From Pelagicoccus mobilis (GTDB taxonomy: Bacteria > Verrucomicrobiota > Verrucomicrobiia > Opitutales > Opitutaceae): DNA of 54,695 bases. Each line of letters starts with the position of its first letter. Position 1 is the stretch's first letter. The notes below the pieces were generated by a model. That model was not told the origin of the DNA, made no database searches, and worked only from the letters and a program-made list of their open reading frames with translations. A program made the position numbers and the translations under genes. Below are positions 33,380 through 43,936 of the stretch, one piece after another. Where the stretch lies: positions 1 to 54,695 of the forward strand of contig NZ_JAENIL010000049.1 of NCBI RefSeq assembly GCF_016595505.1, given 5' to 3'.

Positions 33380-34822
33380 CTAAAATCGAAAATAAATAAA
33401 AGGATTATGTTTGTCTATAGCAAGTTGAGCCATGCATGACAACATCATGAAAACATACAAACAGATCCTTGGAGTAATAGTAATCCAATATGATTTAATC
33501 GAAAGGCTAAATTTTGATGCAACAGTTAGGATAATATTGCGTAAATCAAAGACAGCAAAAACAATAGCAAGTACTAAAATCGCGATAAATCGAAAGTCGA
33601 GATACTGAGTCACCTCTACATCGAGGGGGCGTAAATTGAATGAGAATAATTCAACCAGGTAGATCTTAGATGCCTCTAAATCTTCTGTTCGGAAGAATAC
33701 CCAAGAAATCATAACAACAAAAAGAAGGTACGATCGTTGAAACAGAGTCGGAGTACTTTTTAGAAAATCGCTAAACCTACCTCTCTCTAGACTTAAAAGC
33801 ATTCCATGAATTGCTCCCCAAATTACAAAATTTAGACTCGCACCGTGCCAGAGTCCACAAAGCAAAAAGACTACCCACAGATTTCGAACAGATTTAAACA
33901 TTGAAACACGATTCCCTCCTAGAGGGATATAAAGATAATCCCGAAACCAGTTCGATAAAGTGATATGCCACTTTCTCCAAAACTCTTGCACACTTTTTGC
34001 AGAGTAAGGCAATTTGAAGTTAACGGGTAATTCGAATCCAAACATGCGAGCTAACCCTCTCGCCATATCAGTGTATCCAGAAAAATCATAATAAATTTGT
34101 AAACTATAACACAAAAGGGCCAACCAACTGGCCAAAGCCCCTATTCCGGAAACTTCTCCATCAAACACCTCTCCCGCGATTTTCGATATGGTATTTGCGA
34201 CTACTATTTTCTTGAACAGACCGATAATGAACAGTTCTACTCCAGAACTGATATTCTTAATCGAGTGTTCCCTTTCACTTAGCGCCAACCTAATTTCTTT
34301 GTACCTTACAATGGGGCCAGCCACGAGTTGTGGAAAAAAAGAAATATACAACGCACAATTTGGTAGATTTTTCTGAACATTATCTGGATCTCTATATACA
34401 TCAATAATATAGGAAATCGATTGAAAGGTATAAAACGAAATCCCTAAAGGTAAGATAACATCACTGAATAAAACCAACAAATCAACTTCGCCTACAGTTG
34501 GGAAAATAACTGAACTGATAAGGAAACCAGCATATTTATAATATATTAATATTGCTAAATTAACTATTATTCCAATTACCAAAATTGCTTTCGCGTGCGT
34601 AGCCTCACCATTTGATAAAAACCTGTTGATAGCAAATCCTATCGTATAATTGATTATAATAGAGATCAGCAATAGGATAACATAACCAAGCTCTCCCCAC
34701 GCGTAAAAAACCAAACTTGAAGCCAGTAAAACATAGTTTCTTAATTCGACCCGTATTATGTAATACAAGACCAACAAGCATGGGAGAAACAGGTAAAGAA
34801 AAATACTCGAAGAGAATACCAC
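33380..34822 (-). CDS. MBOAT-family O-acyltransferase (AlgI-like)
   Basis: The 480-residue polytopic membrane protein begins VVFSSSIFLYLFLPCLLVLYY, the standard AlgI-family start, when read from the GTG at 34822. It contains QLVAGPIVRYKEI, YYDFSGYTDMARGLARMFGF, SVQEFWRKWHITLSNWFRDY and the active-site LCGLWHGASLNFVIWG with the invariant His. It moves acyl groups across the membrane to a periplasmic partner, here the AlgJ-like protein. A GTG at 34855 would add 11 residues, but that codon lies inside the loop of the ATP synthase terminator, so I reject it. Very AT-rich, consistent with island origin. Confidence 0.9.
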   Translation of the reverse strand: MVFSSSIFLYLFLPCLLVLYYIIRVELRNYVLLASSLVFYAWGELGYVILLLISIIINYTIGFAINRFLSNGEATHAKAILVIGIIVNLAILIYYKYAGFLISSVIFPTVGEVDLLVLFSDVILPLGISFYTFQSISYIIDVYRDPDNVQKNLPNCALYISFFPQLVAGPIVRYKEIRLALSEREHSIKNISSGVELFIIGLFKKIVVANTISKIAGEVFDGEVSGIGALASWLALLCYSLQIYYDFSGYTDMARGLARMFGFELPVNFKLPYSAKSVQEFWRKWHITLSNWFRDYLYIPLGGNRVSMFKSVRNLWVVFLLCGLWHGASLNFVIWGAIHGMLLSLERGRFSDFLKSTPTLFQRSYLLFVVMISWVFFRTEDLEASKIYLVELFSFNLRPLDVEVTQYLDFRFIAILVLAIVFAVFDLRNIILTVASKFSLSIKSYWITITPRICLYVFMMLSCMAQLAIDKHNPFIYFRF

Positions 34823-34837
34823 ATTAAAGTGAATAAT

Positions 34838-34870
34838 AAAAAAAGCATTAACCACAATCGGTTAATGCTT
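34838..34870 (-). terminator. Rho-independent terminator of the ATP synthase operon
   Basis: On the minus strand AAGCATTAACC (34870-34860) pairs with GGTTAATGCTT (34853-34843) around a 6-nt loop and is followed by TTTTTATT. It lies 30 bp after the atpC stop and forms the right border of the polysaccharide island. Confidence 0.92.
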
Positions 34871-34899
34871 CTCTTAATCAATTTTCGCTTAAGATAGCG

Positions 34900-35304
34900 C
34901 TACTTCTTTTTCTTCAGTAGTTGCTGGATATTTGCGTACTGGATGGTGGTTTCGAGCTGGTTGATTTCCTCTTCGCTCATTTCTTTGGCGTTTTTGAGGG
35001 CGTCTTGGGCTCTTTCCTTCGCGGCTTCAACTTCGGCCATGTCGATGTCGTCATCGTTAATGGCGTTTTCGGCTAGGATGGAAACCTTGTCACCGATGCA
35101 CTGCGCAAAGCCTTTACTGACAGCGAGATGGTCAACAGTACCGGACTTGGTCACGGCGATGTCGCCTGGCTGGATTTCAGTGAGAAGCGGAATGTGACCG
35201 GGCATGATGCCGACCTCGCCGGACGTCGTCGGCATGACGACGGAATCAATCTCCTCGTCGTATACCTTGCCGCTCGGCGTTACTATTTCGAGTTTAAGGG
35301 ACAT
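34900..35304 (-). CDS. atpC: ATP synthase epsilon subunit
   Basis: The 134-residue subunit has the N-terminal beta-sandwich (MSLKLEIVTPSGKVYDEEID, TTSGEVGIMPGHIPLLTEI). A C-terminal helical hairpin (MAEVEAAKERAQDALKN) regulates and couples the F1 motor. It is the last gene of the atp operon, 91 bp after atpD and followed by a strong terminator. Confidence 0.97.
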   Translation of the reverse strand: MSLKLEIVTPSGKVYDEEIDSVVMPTTSGEVGIMPGHIPLLTEIQPGDIAVTKSGTVDHLAVSKGFAQCIGDKVSILAENAINDDDIDMAEVEAAKERAQDALKNAKEMSEEEINQLETTIQYANIQQLLKKKK

Positions 35305-35395
35305 CTTTTAAAGTAGGAAGTTTGAGTTATGAATTATGAAGTCATGATTCGGGCCGTTGGTTTCATCCTTAAGCCCTCATACTTCTCACTTAAAA

Positions 35396-36841
<1,446 letters not shown>

Positions 36842-36850
36842 TTAAAGGAT

Positions 36851-37729
36851 TTAGCCGTTGGACGATGTAGCCGCGGCAATTTCGAGGATTTCTTGGGTGA
36901 TGGCCGCCTGACGGGCCTTGTTGAACTGGAGCGTGAGTGCGTCGAGCAAGCTGGATGCGTTGTCCTTTGCAGTCTTCATCGCCACCATTCGAGCACTGTG
37001 CTCAGAGGCACGTGCGGATAGGATCGCTTGGTGAGCTTCGCGGTTCACGAAGAGAGGAAGAAGCGAAGCGAGAATTGTCTCTGGGTCTGGCTCGAACTTA
37101 ATCTTACGTTCGTCCAAGCTTTCCTGATACGGCTCTGCGTCCTTGCCACGGAGGCCGTTGATCATCTCGTCGAGGTTGCTGATCGGGAGAAGCTTTCCGA
37201 AGGAAGCTTCCTGGATCAGTGTATTCACAAAACGAGGATAGAGAATCTCGATCGTATCGATTTCGCCCGCTTCGTACTTCTCGATCATGAACTCGACGAT
37301 TTGCTTCACCTGGAGGTAAGGCACTTCGTCGGGTACAGAGAAATCTGCGAGAAGGTCGAGTTTGTTGCGGCTTACGAATTGTACGCCCTTTCGACCGATG
37401 GTTACGAACTTGGCTTCGTCCTTAACCTTGAGAACTTCGCGGAAAAGGTTGCTGTTAAGCGGTCCACAAAGTCCACGGTCTGTAGTGACAACGAGGATAC
37501 CACGCTTCTTAACTTCGCGTTCCTCGAAAAACGGATGCTCGATTCCATCGATGCGTCCAGAAACATTCGCCAACACTTCTGCGAGAAGAGCAGCGTAAGG
37601 CTGCCCTGCTGAAGCGTTTTGCTGCGCCTTCTTCATCTTGGAAGCCGCAACAAGCTCCATCGCCTTAGTGATCTGGCGAGTGTTTTTAACCGACTTTATT
37701 CGGTTTCTGATTTCTTTAGTGCTAGGCAT
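36851..37729 (-). CDS. atpG: ATP synthase gamma subunit
   Basis: The 292-residue central stalk subunit starts MPSTKEIRNRIKSVKNTRQI and ends in the conserved LQFNKARQAAITQEILEIAA helix. These two ends form the rotating coiled coil. The VVTTDRGLCGPLNSNLFREV strand-helix also fits. It is 38 bp after atpA in the operon. Confidence 0.97.
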   Translation of the reverse strand: MPSTKEIRNRIKSVKNTRQITKAMELVAASKMKKAQQNASAGQPYAALLAEVLANVSGRIDGIEHPFFEEREVKKRGILVVTTDRGLCGPLNSNLFREVLKVKDEAKFVTIGRKGVQFVSRNKLDLLADFSVPDEVPYLQVKQIVEFMIEKYEAGEIDTIEILYPRFVNTLIQEASFGKLLPISNLDEMINGLRGKDAEPYQESLDERKIKFEPDPETILASLLPLFVNREAHQAILSARASEHSARMVAMKTAKDNASSLLDALTLQFNKARQAAITQEILEIAAATSSNG

Positions 37730-37767
37730 CTAAGTGAGAGGTTCGCGAGGGTTCTCGACGAATCAGA

Positions 37768-39300
37768 TTAAGCGAAGCTTGGCTTCCACTCGTCGTAAGC
37801 CTTCTTGAGTTCGGCTTGAAGTTCGTCGTCGATCTTAGCCTTTTCGCGGATGCTTACGAGGAGGGCTTCCTTGCGGGAAGTGAAGAACTCGCGGATCGCG
37901 TTTGCAGCGGCAACGATCAGGGAAACTTCGATGTCGTCGTAGTAGTTGTTTTGGATACCCCAAAGTACTGCGACTTGCTCCTCGATCGGAATCGGGTTGA
38001 AGGCTGGTTGCTTGAAGAGCTCAACGATACGAGCACCACGGTCGAGCTGAGCCTTGGTCTTGGCATCGAGGTCGGAACCGAACTGGGCGAAGGCCGCGAG
38101 TTCACGGAACTGAGCGAGCTCGAGCTTGATCTTACCCGCAACCTGCTTGGTCGCCTTGATCTGCGCCGCGGAACCAACACGAGAGACCGAGAGACCAACC
38201 GATACCGCTGGGCGGATACCTTGGTTGAAGAGGTCGGTTTCGAGGAAGATCTGACCGTCGGTGATGGAGATCACGTTGGTTGGGATGTAAGCAGAAAGGT
38301 CACCCGCGAGCGTCTCAATAATTGGGAGAGCAGTTACGGAACCGTTACCATTCTCTTCGTTAACACGAGCGGAACGCTCGAGGAGGCGAGAGTGGAGGTA
38401 GAAAACGTCACCTGGGTACGCTTCACGACCGGATGGACGCTTGAGTACGAGAGACATTTGGCGGTAAGCGGCAGCGTGCTTGGAGAGATCATCGTAAACG
38501 ATGAGGGCATCCATTCCGTTTGTCATGAACCACTCGGCCATCGCTACACCAGAGTAAGGAGCGAGGTATTGGTTGGCTGCAGAGTCAGCAGCTGGAGCAG
38601 TTACGATAATTGTGTACTTGAGAGCGTCTGCTTCTTCGAGAACGCCGAGCGTACGAGCGATGTTGGAGTTCTTCTGACCAACTGCTACGTAGATAGAGTA
38701 AACAGGGCGGAAGCTTTCGTCACCAGATGCGAGGCCGACTTCGTTGATCTTCGCCTGGTTGATGATGGTGTCGATCGCGATGGTTGTCTTACCAGTACCA
38801 CGGTCACCGATGATGAGCTCACGCTGACCACGACCGATTGGAATCATAGAGTCGATCGCCATGATACCAGTCGCGAGTGGTTGGTCGACTGACTTACGCT
38901 CAATGATACCTGGAGCAATCTTTTCGACTGGGTAAGCTTCGTTGCTTTCGATTGGGCCCTTACCGTCAACCGGACGTCCAAGCGCGTCAACAACGCGACC
39001 GAGGAGACCCTTGCCAACTGGAACGGAGAGAAGCTTGCCAGTGCACTTGGCTTCGTCGCCTGCCTTGAGGTGAGTTGATTCACCGAGGATAACAACACCC
39101 ACTTCGTCTTCTTCGAGGTTGAGGGCGATACCGATCGTTCCACCTGGGAACTCGATCATCTCGTTGTACATGACCTCGGAAAGACCGTCTACCTTAGCAA
39201 CACCATCAGCGATCGTGACGATCTTGCCGACGTTGCTTTGGACCGTAGTGGCCTGGAGGTTAGCGATCTGTTGTTCGATTTGCTCGATGACTGAACTCAT
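37768..39300 (-). CDS. atpA: ATP synthase alpha subunit
   Basis: The 510-residue non-catalytic nucleotide-binding subunit has Walker [16 protein letters not shown], the conserved [20 protein letters not shown] and the [17 protein letters not shown] segment. It forms the alpha3-beta3 ring with AtpD. The N-terminal helix [15 protein letters not shown] contacts the delta subunit. Length is standard. Confidence 0.98.
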   Translation of the reverse strand: MSSVIEQIEQQIANLQATTVQSNVGKIVTIADGVAKVDGLSEVMYNEMIEFPGGTIGIALNLEEDEVGVVILGESTHLKAGDEAKCTGKLLSVPVGKGLLGRVVDALGRPVDGKGPIESNEAYPVEKIAPGIIERKSVDQPLATGIMAIDSMIPIGRGQRELIIGDRGTGKTTIAIDTIINQAKINEVGLASGDESFRPVYSIYVAVGQKNSNIARTLGVLEEADALKYTIIVTAPAADSAANQYLAPYSGVAMAEWFMTNGMDALIVYDDLSKHAAAYRQMSLVLKRPSGREAYPGDVFYLHSRLLERSARVNEENGNGSVTALPIIETLAGDLSAYIPTNVISITDGQIFLETDLFNQGIRPAVSVGLSVSRVGSAAQIKATKQVAGKIKLELAQFRELAAFAQFGSDLDAKTKAQLDRGARIVELFKQPAFNPIPIEEQVAVLWGIQNNYYDDIEVSLIVAAANAIREFFTSRKEALLVSIREKAKIDDELQAELKKAYDEWKPSFA

Positions 39301-39348
39301 AGTGCTCTAGCGTTTAGAAAGAATGCGTTTCTGAAAGGGTGTGGTGGA

Positions 39349-39744
39349 TTAGGAGAGAGATGCCTCCAGCTCTTTGAGAGCTCCGGCAACGGAGGAGTCG
39401 TAAACGTCGCAGCCGACGCGGACGCGGAGTCCCGCGATTAAATCGTCGTTTTGGCTAGCGGTTACGGTGATCGGACGACCGTAGTGAGCGGTGAACTTGG
39501 CCTTGATCGCTTCGAGAGCGGAGGCACTGAGTTCGCCAGCGTGTTCTACAGCGGCAGTGCTGTTCGCGACTTCGCGTTGCACGAGCTTCAAGTATTCCTT
39601 GAGAACAGAAGCGTAGTTACGCGGTGGATTCTTTTCCAAAGCCTGCAGAACTGCAGCTGCACGCTCTTCCGAGAATTGGCCATCCTCGAGAGAAACCTTG
39701 AGCAGGCCCTTCGCGTAGTTGGAGATTTGCTTGTCGCGTGTCAT
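39349..39744 (-). CDS. atpH: ATP synthase delta subunit
   Basis: The 131-residue product is shorter than the usual 170-180 residue delta subunit. The helical N-terminal domain (YAKGLLKVSLEDGQFSEER) is condensed. The C-terminal domain (AEHAGELS-like tract, ITVTASQNDDLIAGLRVRVG and DSSVAGALKELEASL) is intact. Delta joins F1 to the peripheral stalk. Position between atpF and atpA supports the call. Confidence 0.92.
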   Translation of the reverse strand: MTRDKQISNYAKGLLKVSLEDGQFSEERAAAVLQALEKNPPRNYASVLKEYLKLVQREVANSTAAVEHAGELSASALEAIKAKFTAHYGRPITVTASQNDDLIAGLRVRVGCDVYDSSVAGALKELEASLS

Positions 39745-39768
39745 TGAAAATTAAGGACAGCTCTTAGC

Positions 39769-40308
39769 TTAAACAAGTGTTGAGCTCGCGCTCTCGGAGT
39801 AGCGGGCCTTCTCTTCAGCGGTAAGTTCCTTGGAGAGAACCTTTGCAGAAGTGGAAACCACGAGGCGTGCGATTTCGCTGCGAGCTTCGGCGAGCATTTG
39901 CTTGCGATCGTTTTCGATCTGGAGCTCAGCCTTCTTAGTGATGTCTTCAGCCGCCTTGATCGCGTCTTGAGCTGACTTGTCGATACGAGCTTCAGCGGTT
40001 TGGCGAGCTTCAGTAACGATAGCCTTTGCTTCAGCAGATGCTTCTTGAAGGATCTTCTTCTTTTCAGCTTCGGCTTCGGCGAGCTTGATTTTCATCTCCT
40101 CGGCGTACTTGAGGCCGGAGTCGATCTTCTCTTCACGCTCTTCCATAGTCTTGAAGACTGGCTTGAACGCGAACTTCCAGAGAACAGCTGCCAAGATGGT
40201 GAAGCTGATCAGCTGCATTACGATGTGGCTGGTGTGGATGCCGAATGTTTCAGCGATACCAGCAGACCCTGGGTCACTTGCGGCTACAACTTGGATTAGA
40301 TCGATCAT
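39769..40308 (-). CDS. atpF: ATP synthase subunit b
   Basis: The 179-residue product has one N-terminal membrane helix (QLISFTILAAVLWKFAFKPV) and then a long charged helix with the EEREEKIDSGLKYAEEMK and ADAEAEKKKILQEA-type dimerisation pattern. I use the ATG at 40308, which gives a normal length; an ATG at 40380 would add 24 residues without family similarity. It forms the stator stalk. Confidence 0.95.
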   Translation of the reverse strand: MIDLIQVVAASDPGSAGIAETFGIHTSHIVMQLISFTILAAVLWKFAFKPVFKTMEEREEKIDSGLKYAEEMKIKLAEAEAEKKKILQEASAEAKAIVTEARQTAEARIDKSAQDAIKAAEDITKKAELQIENDRKQMLAEARSEIARLVVSTSAKVLSKELTAEEKARYSESASSTLV

Positions 40309-40391
40309 TTCGAATTGCGGATGATGAAAGTCAGAGAAAGTGGAAAAGGACGCGCCGCCGATTTCGACGACGCGTCGCAAAAGCGATTAAC

Positions 40392-40595
40392 TTACGCGAG
40401 GAAGAGTGCGAGAACGCCGAGACCTTCCGCAAGTGCCATACCGAGGATGGACTGAACGAGGATCTTACCAGAAGCGCCTGGATTACGGCCAACTGCTTCA
40501 GCAGCCTTGAAGCCTGTGAGACCCACGCCGATAGCGGCGCCGAGTACACCCAAACCTGATGCGATGTTACCTGTGATTTCTGCGATGATGTTCAT
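40392..40595 (-). CDS. atpE: ATP synthase subunit c
   Basis: The 67-residue hairpin proteolipid has two membrane helices joined by the polar loop GRNP (Arg37) and carries the ion-binding Glu57 in MALAEGLGVLALFLA. Residues around Glu57 (AEGLG, no Ser/Thr after it) fit a proton-type rather than a typical sodium-type site. At 67 residues it is somewhat short for the family. Confidence 0.96.
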   Translation of the reverse strand: MNIIAEITGNIASGLGVLGAAIGVGLTGFKAAEAVGRNPGASGKILVQSILGMALAEGLGVLALFLA

Positions 40596-40678
40596 CTTGA
40601 GTAGTGGTTATTTTGTTACGATGGATGATGCCGCCCACGTTTTAGTACATGGTCCCGGCAGCAAAGTGTTGTTCAATC

Positions 40679-41521
40679 TTAGTGATGCTCGTCGTCGCCG
40701 TGGTTACAGATCAGGCCGATGTAGACACTGAAGAGGAGGATGAAGACGAGTGGCTGGACGAAGCCAACCATGAGCTCTAGGAAATAGAAGATCGGGAAGA
40801 AGTTCGTTTGGTGCAGAAGATTCTCACCACCGAAGATGTTACCGAACAGACGGACTGAAAGAGTGAACGGGCGGATGCAGATCGAGATAACTTCGATCAC
40901 ACCAACCATGAGGAACACCGGCCAAAGCGCCATCCACATGCCAGCTCCAACTTCCTTCTTGTCAGCCTTGTTTCCAAAAAGGTCTTTGATGAGGACAGCC
41001 GGACCGTCGTACTTGAGAACAATCACGAGCCAAGATGCCATAGCCACGAGGGCGAGTGCGATGGTGCCATTCCAGTCAGCATTGGCTGGGCGGATCCAAG
41101 GTTGAGTCACGTGGAAGTGACCATCTTCACCAGTGTAGCCCATTCCGAGACTACCCACACCTGGAATCAAACCGCTCCAGTTTTGGATCAAAATATAGAA
41201 GAAGAAAGCGAGGATGAATGGGAGTGCCGCATTGAATGCTTTCTTACCAACGATCGGTCCGGTCATGTCGCGAACGAATACGAGGAAGCCCTCGATGATC
41301 GCTTGGCCCTTGGACGGAACCAGTTGAGGACGACCAACCATCATGCGAATGCCGACGATGAGTAGGATCGAAATGACCCAGCTCGTTACCATCGAATTGG
41401 TAACTGGTAGACCGAATACAGAGAAGAGCTCATCTGCTGCAGGACTGACTGCGGCTGAAGCGTTAGCTACTGGAAGCAGCAAAGCTGCAGATGAGAGGAG
41501 AAGTGTCTTTTTGCCCGCCAT
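40679..41521 (-). CDS. atpB: ATP synthase subunit a
   Basis: The 280-residue membrane subunit carries the essential Arg224 in FTLSVRLFGNIFGGE and the C-terminal FVQPLVFILLFSVYIGL helix. It has an N-terminal hydrophobic segment like a signal sequence (residues 5-24), and a soluble Gly/His insertion near 121-150. It forms the ion half-channels with the c-ring. It is the first gene of the operon here. No atpI precedes it. Confidence 0.96.
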   Translation of the reverse strand: MAGKKTLLLSSAALLLPVANASAAVSPAADELFSVFGLPVTNSMVTSWVISILLIVGIRMMVGRPQLVPSKGQAIIEGFLVFVRDMTGPIVGKKAFNAALPFILAFFFYILIQNWSGLIPGVGSLGMGYTGEDGHFHVTQPWIRPANADWNGTIALALVAMASWLVIVLKYDGPAVLIKDLFGNKADKKEVGAGMWMALWPVFLMVGVIEVISICIRPFTLSVRLFGNIFGGENLLHQTNFFPIFYFLELMVGFVQPLVFILLFSVYIGLICNHGDDEHH

Positions 41522-41538
41522 AGGTGAAAGAAGGAGGA

Positions 41539-41570
41539 TTAGTTGTACTCTCCTAGGGAGGCCGTCAACT
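41539..41570 (-). promoter_or_regulatory. Possible atp operon promoter
   Basis: On the minus strand TTGACG (about 41569-41564) is followed by TACAAC about 15 bases later, roughly 20-45 bp before the atpB start. It is the best match in the 172-bp divergent gap, but the spacing is short and the call is tentative. Confidence 0.2.
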
Positions 41571-41693
41571 CTCGAAGTTCCTTTTTGTCCCCATTAGGGC
41601 AAATTGTAGTTAATCAATTCATGGTTAGTAAGAATTCTAATACCATTCGTAAGGTCTTGGCTTCCCCTCCCCGATCTGGTTTTTAGATCCCCA

Positions 41694-41891
41694 ATGGCAA
41701 AGGATAACCTGACCAACGCCCTTACCGGACTGAATCAGGTGGAGAAAAAACGGTCTCCACAGAAGCATCAAAAGAAACGTCGAGCGAAACGCGGACGGCC
41801 TAAGGCTTTCGATCCGTTTTACATGTTTTGCAGTATCTTGGTTCTGCTCGCCATAGGACTTCAGTTTGTCGCGATCGCCCTCTACTCCTGA
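41694..41891 (+). CDS. Small single-span membrane protein, unknown
   Basis: The 65-residue product has a very basic N-terminal half (RSPQKHQKKRRAKRGRPKAF) and one hydrophobic helix (residues 43-63: MFCSILVLLAIGLQFVAIAL). I recognise no family. It lies divergent from atpB, where atpI would stand in many operons but on the opposite strand. It does not resemble AtpI, which has more helices. The start is the ATG at 41694 without a strong SD. Confidence 0.6.
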   Translation: MAKDNLTNALTGLNQVEKKRSPQKHQKKRRAKRGRPKAFDPFYMFCSILVLLAIGLQFVAIALYS

Positions 41892-41952
41892 GCCAAACTC
41901 TCAAGGAGCCATATATATAGTGTAGCAGGAACAATTGTTAAGAGTGTGACAG

Positions 41953-42543
41953 CTACTTCTTAACAACAATGAGCGATTGGTAGCTGTCCGCTCGGTTTTG
42001 AAAGACGGTCTGCTGCTCAAAGGGCCAAGAAATCTCCCGATCTCTCACCCAAATATCCTGTTCCTCGATGACTTCCTCCGCCCACTCAAAATAGGGGTCA
42101 TGATCCGTCCGAAAATGGCAGCGAACTCCTGATTCGCAACGCTTTGCAAGTTCCACGAGAAACGCTTTGCTGAAAAGGCGATTCTTCCAATGGCGTTTCT
42201 TGGGCCAAGGGTCGGGAAACAGGATGAACACTTCATCCAAACGGACATGCTCGGGCATCAGATCCAGCACCTCGAACGCCTCACCTCTCAGAAAACGAGC
42301 ATCCCCCTGCTCTGCTCGTCTCGCCTTTTTCTCGGCCCGCTCCACGCGATCGCCGATTAAGTCGACACCTAGACACTTCTTTTCCGGATGGTTCTCCGCG
42401 AAAGCCACGAGCCAATGCCCATGCCCACAACCAATTTCCAAACTCAGGTTGGTCGGCTCTGGAAACATAGCAGTAAGCTCACCTTTGAGCTTTTCCCTTC
42501 GCTGCTTCACCCAATCTAGATGCTGTTCGTAACCGGAATTCAT
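41953..42543 (-). CDS. trmB: tRNA (guanine-N7-)-methyltransferase
   Basis: The 196-residue enzyme methylates G46 of tRNAs using S-adenosylmethionine. The binding motif is SLEIGCGHGHWLVAFAENHP. The family-specific FILFPDPWPKKRHWKNRL and the late HFRTDHDPYFEWAEEVI are present. I use the ATG at 42543 (MNSGYEQHLDWV); an ATG at 42588 would add 15 residues. It lies downstream of the sensor kinase gene on the same strand, 58 bp away. Confidence 0.96.
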   Translation of the reverse strand: MNSGYEQHLDWVKQRREKLKGELTAMFPEPTNLSLEIGCGHGHWLVAFAENHPEKKCLGVDLIGDRVERAEKKARRAEQGDARFLRGEAFEVLDLMPEHVRLDEVFILFPDPWPKKRHWKNRLFSKAFLVELAKRCESGVRCHFRTDHDPYFEWAEEVIEEQDIWVRDREISWPFEQQTVFQNRADSYQSLIVVKK

Positions 42544-42601
42544 AGCAGCCGGTATAAGCGAAGTTTCGCGGTCTTTTTCAACCCGCAATTCTCATGTCGG
42601 C

Positions 42602-43930
42602 CTAGGCCGTGTCTTTAATTGAGCTCACAATTTTCGAGGAACCAGCAACTCGTTGCGGTGAATCGAGAATCGGCAAAGCGAAAACAACCCTCAAACCGCC
42701 CTCTTTCGCGTTTTCCGCCCAGATATTTCCTGTGTGCCACTCGATTATGTGCTTCACGATGCTTAACCCCAAACCGGTTCCTCCCGTTTCGCGGGATCGC
42801 CCTTTGTCCACACGGTAGAACCTTTGGAAGATCTTACCCAAATCCTCTTCCGGAACACCTGGCCCCTGATCTTGCACCCACATCAAAAGCTCACGCCCCC
42901 TCACACGGGCACCAATTGTGACCTGCCCCCCATCCGGAGAATACTTCGAAGCGTTTTCCACAAGATTATCGAAAACCTGCCGAAGCTTCAAAACGTCGTA
43001 TCGAACACGGACACTTAAGTCCTCAGGAAAACCGGTCTCCACGCTGAGCCCAGATTTCCGCGGATTCGACCCATAGTCGACGGCGATCTCACGAATCCAA
43101 GAGAGGATATCAGACTCGGACCATTCGAAGTTTGGTGAATCGCTCTCCAAGCGAGAAAGGCTTAACAAGTCGTTGATCAACAACGCTAAGCGCTCGGAAT
43201 GACGATAGATAATCTGAATAAAGCGGTTCCGATCCTCGCTCGGCATCGTATCGTGATCCGTCACCAAAGTTTCCGAGTAGCCTTTAATCACAGCCACCGG
43301 CGTTTTCAGCTCGTGCGACGCATTTGCGACGAAGTGTTTTCGAGCTCGTTCGAGCAATTTCTGCCGAGTCGTGTCGTGGAGTACGAAAAGGAACCATGGA
43401 CCGTTTCCTTCGAGCGCCTCCGAGAGGCGGGCCGCCGTAACATCTAACCAGATTTCGTTCTGCCCATTTTTGAAAGCGATCTCCCTTTTCTTCGCCCCCT
43501 TCCCCTTTTTCGCATCCCAAACGAAATCGAGAAACTCCGAGTTTCCCATTCCGCTCTCAATACGTTGTCCAACTTTGTTAGACATGGAGGGGAAGATCTT
43601 CTTCAGAGCATCATTTACCAAAAGGATGTAGTTATCTCGATCCACGATCACTACTCCCTCCTGCAAGCTACCTAAAGTAGTCTCGATCTGATTCAACTGA
43701 CCACTGCTCTGCCGATTCAGGCTGTTTACGTCAGCAATCAATCGGTTGAGCTCTTGCAGCAAACTCTCCCAGTTTTCACTTACTCCGCGAAACTCACGGG
43801 AATGCGTGAGAATCGAGGTTCGGCTAGCGAGCGACTCAGCCAGAAGACGAATCGCAATCTTCTGACGGAAGTACTTGACTGCAAAGAAGATAGCGAAGCA
43901 AAAAGCTACGCCTGCTATAAAAATGGTCAT
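42602..43930 (-). CDS. PhoR-like sensor histidine kinase
   Basis: The 442-residue kinase has one N-terminal membrane helix (residues 2-20), a coiled linker, and a PAS domain (about 80-190, IETTLGSLQEGVVIVDRDN). The HisKA dimerisation domain contains the phosphoacceptor His206 in FVANASHELKTPVAVIKGYS, and a C-terminal ATPase domain has N-box NLVENASKYSPDGG and G boxes DQGPGVPEEDLGKIF and GGTGLGLSIVKHI. It lacks a periplasmic sensor loop, as in PhoR. It lies 6 bp after the response regulator gene. No pst genes are nearby, so phosphate sensing is inferred by architecture only. Confidence 0.9.
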   Translation of the reverse strand: MTIFIAGVAFCFAIFFAVKYFRQKIAIRLLAESLASRTSILTHSREFRGVSENWESLLQELNRLIADVNSLNRQSSGQLNQIETTLGSLQEGVVIVDRDNYILLVNDALKKIFPSMSNKVGQRIESGMGNSEFLDFVWDAKKGKGAKKREIAFKNGQNEIWLDVTAARLSEALEGNGPWFLFVLHDTTRQKLLERARKHFVANASHELKTPVAVIKGYSETLVTDHDTMPSEDRNRFIQIIYRHSERLALLINDLLSLSRLESDSPNFEWSESDILSWIREIAVDYGSNPRKSGLSVETGFPEDLSVRVRYDVLKLRQVFDNLVENASKYSPDGGQVTIGARVRGRELLMWVQDQGPGVPEEDLGKIFQRFYRVDKGRSRETGGTGLGLSIVKHIIEWHTGNIWAENAKEGGLRVVFALPILDSPQRVAGSSKIVSSIKDTA

Positions 43931-43936
43931 TGGAGA

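Noticed and set aside
37816-38892. Long plus-strand open frame opposite atpA
   Set aside because: It is an antisense shadow of the highly conserved atpA gene.
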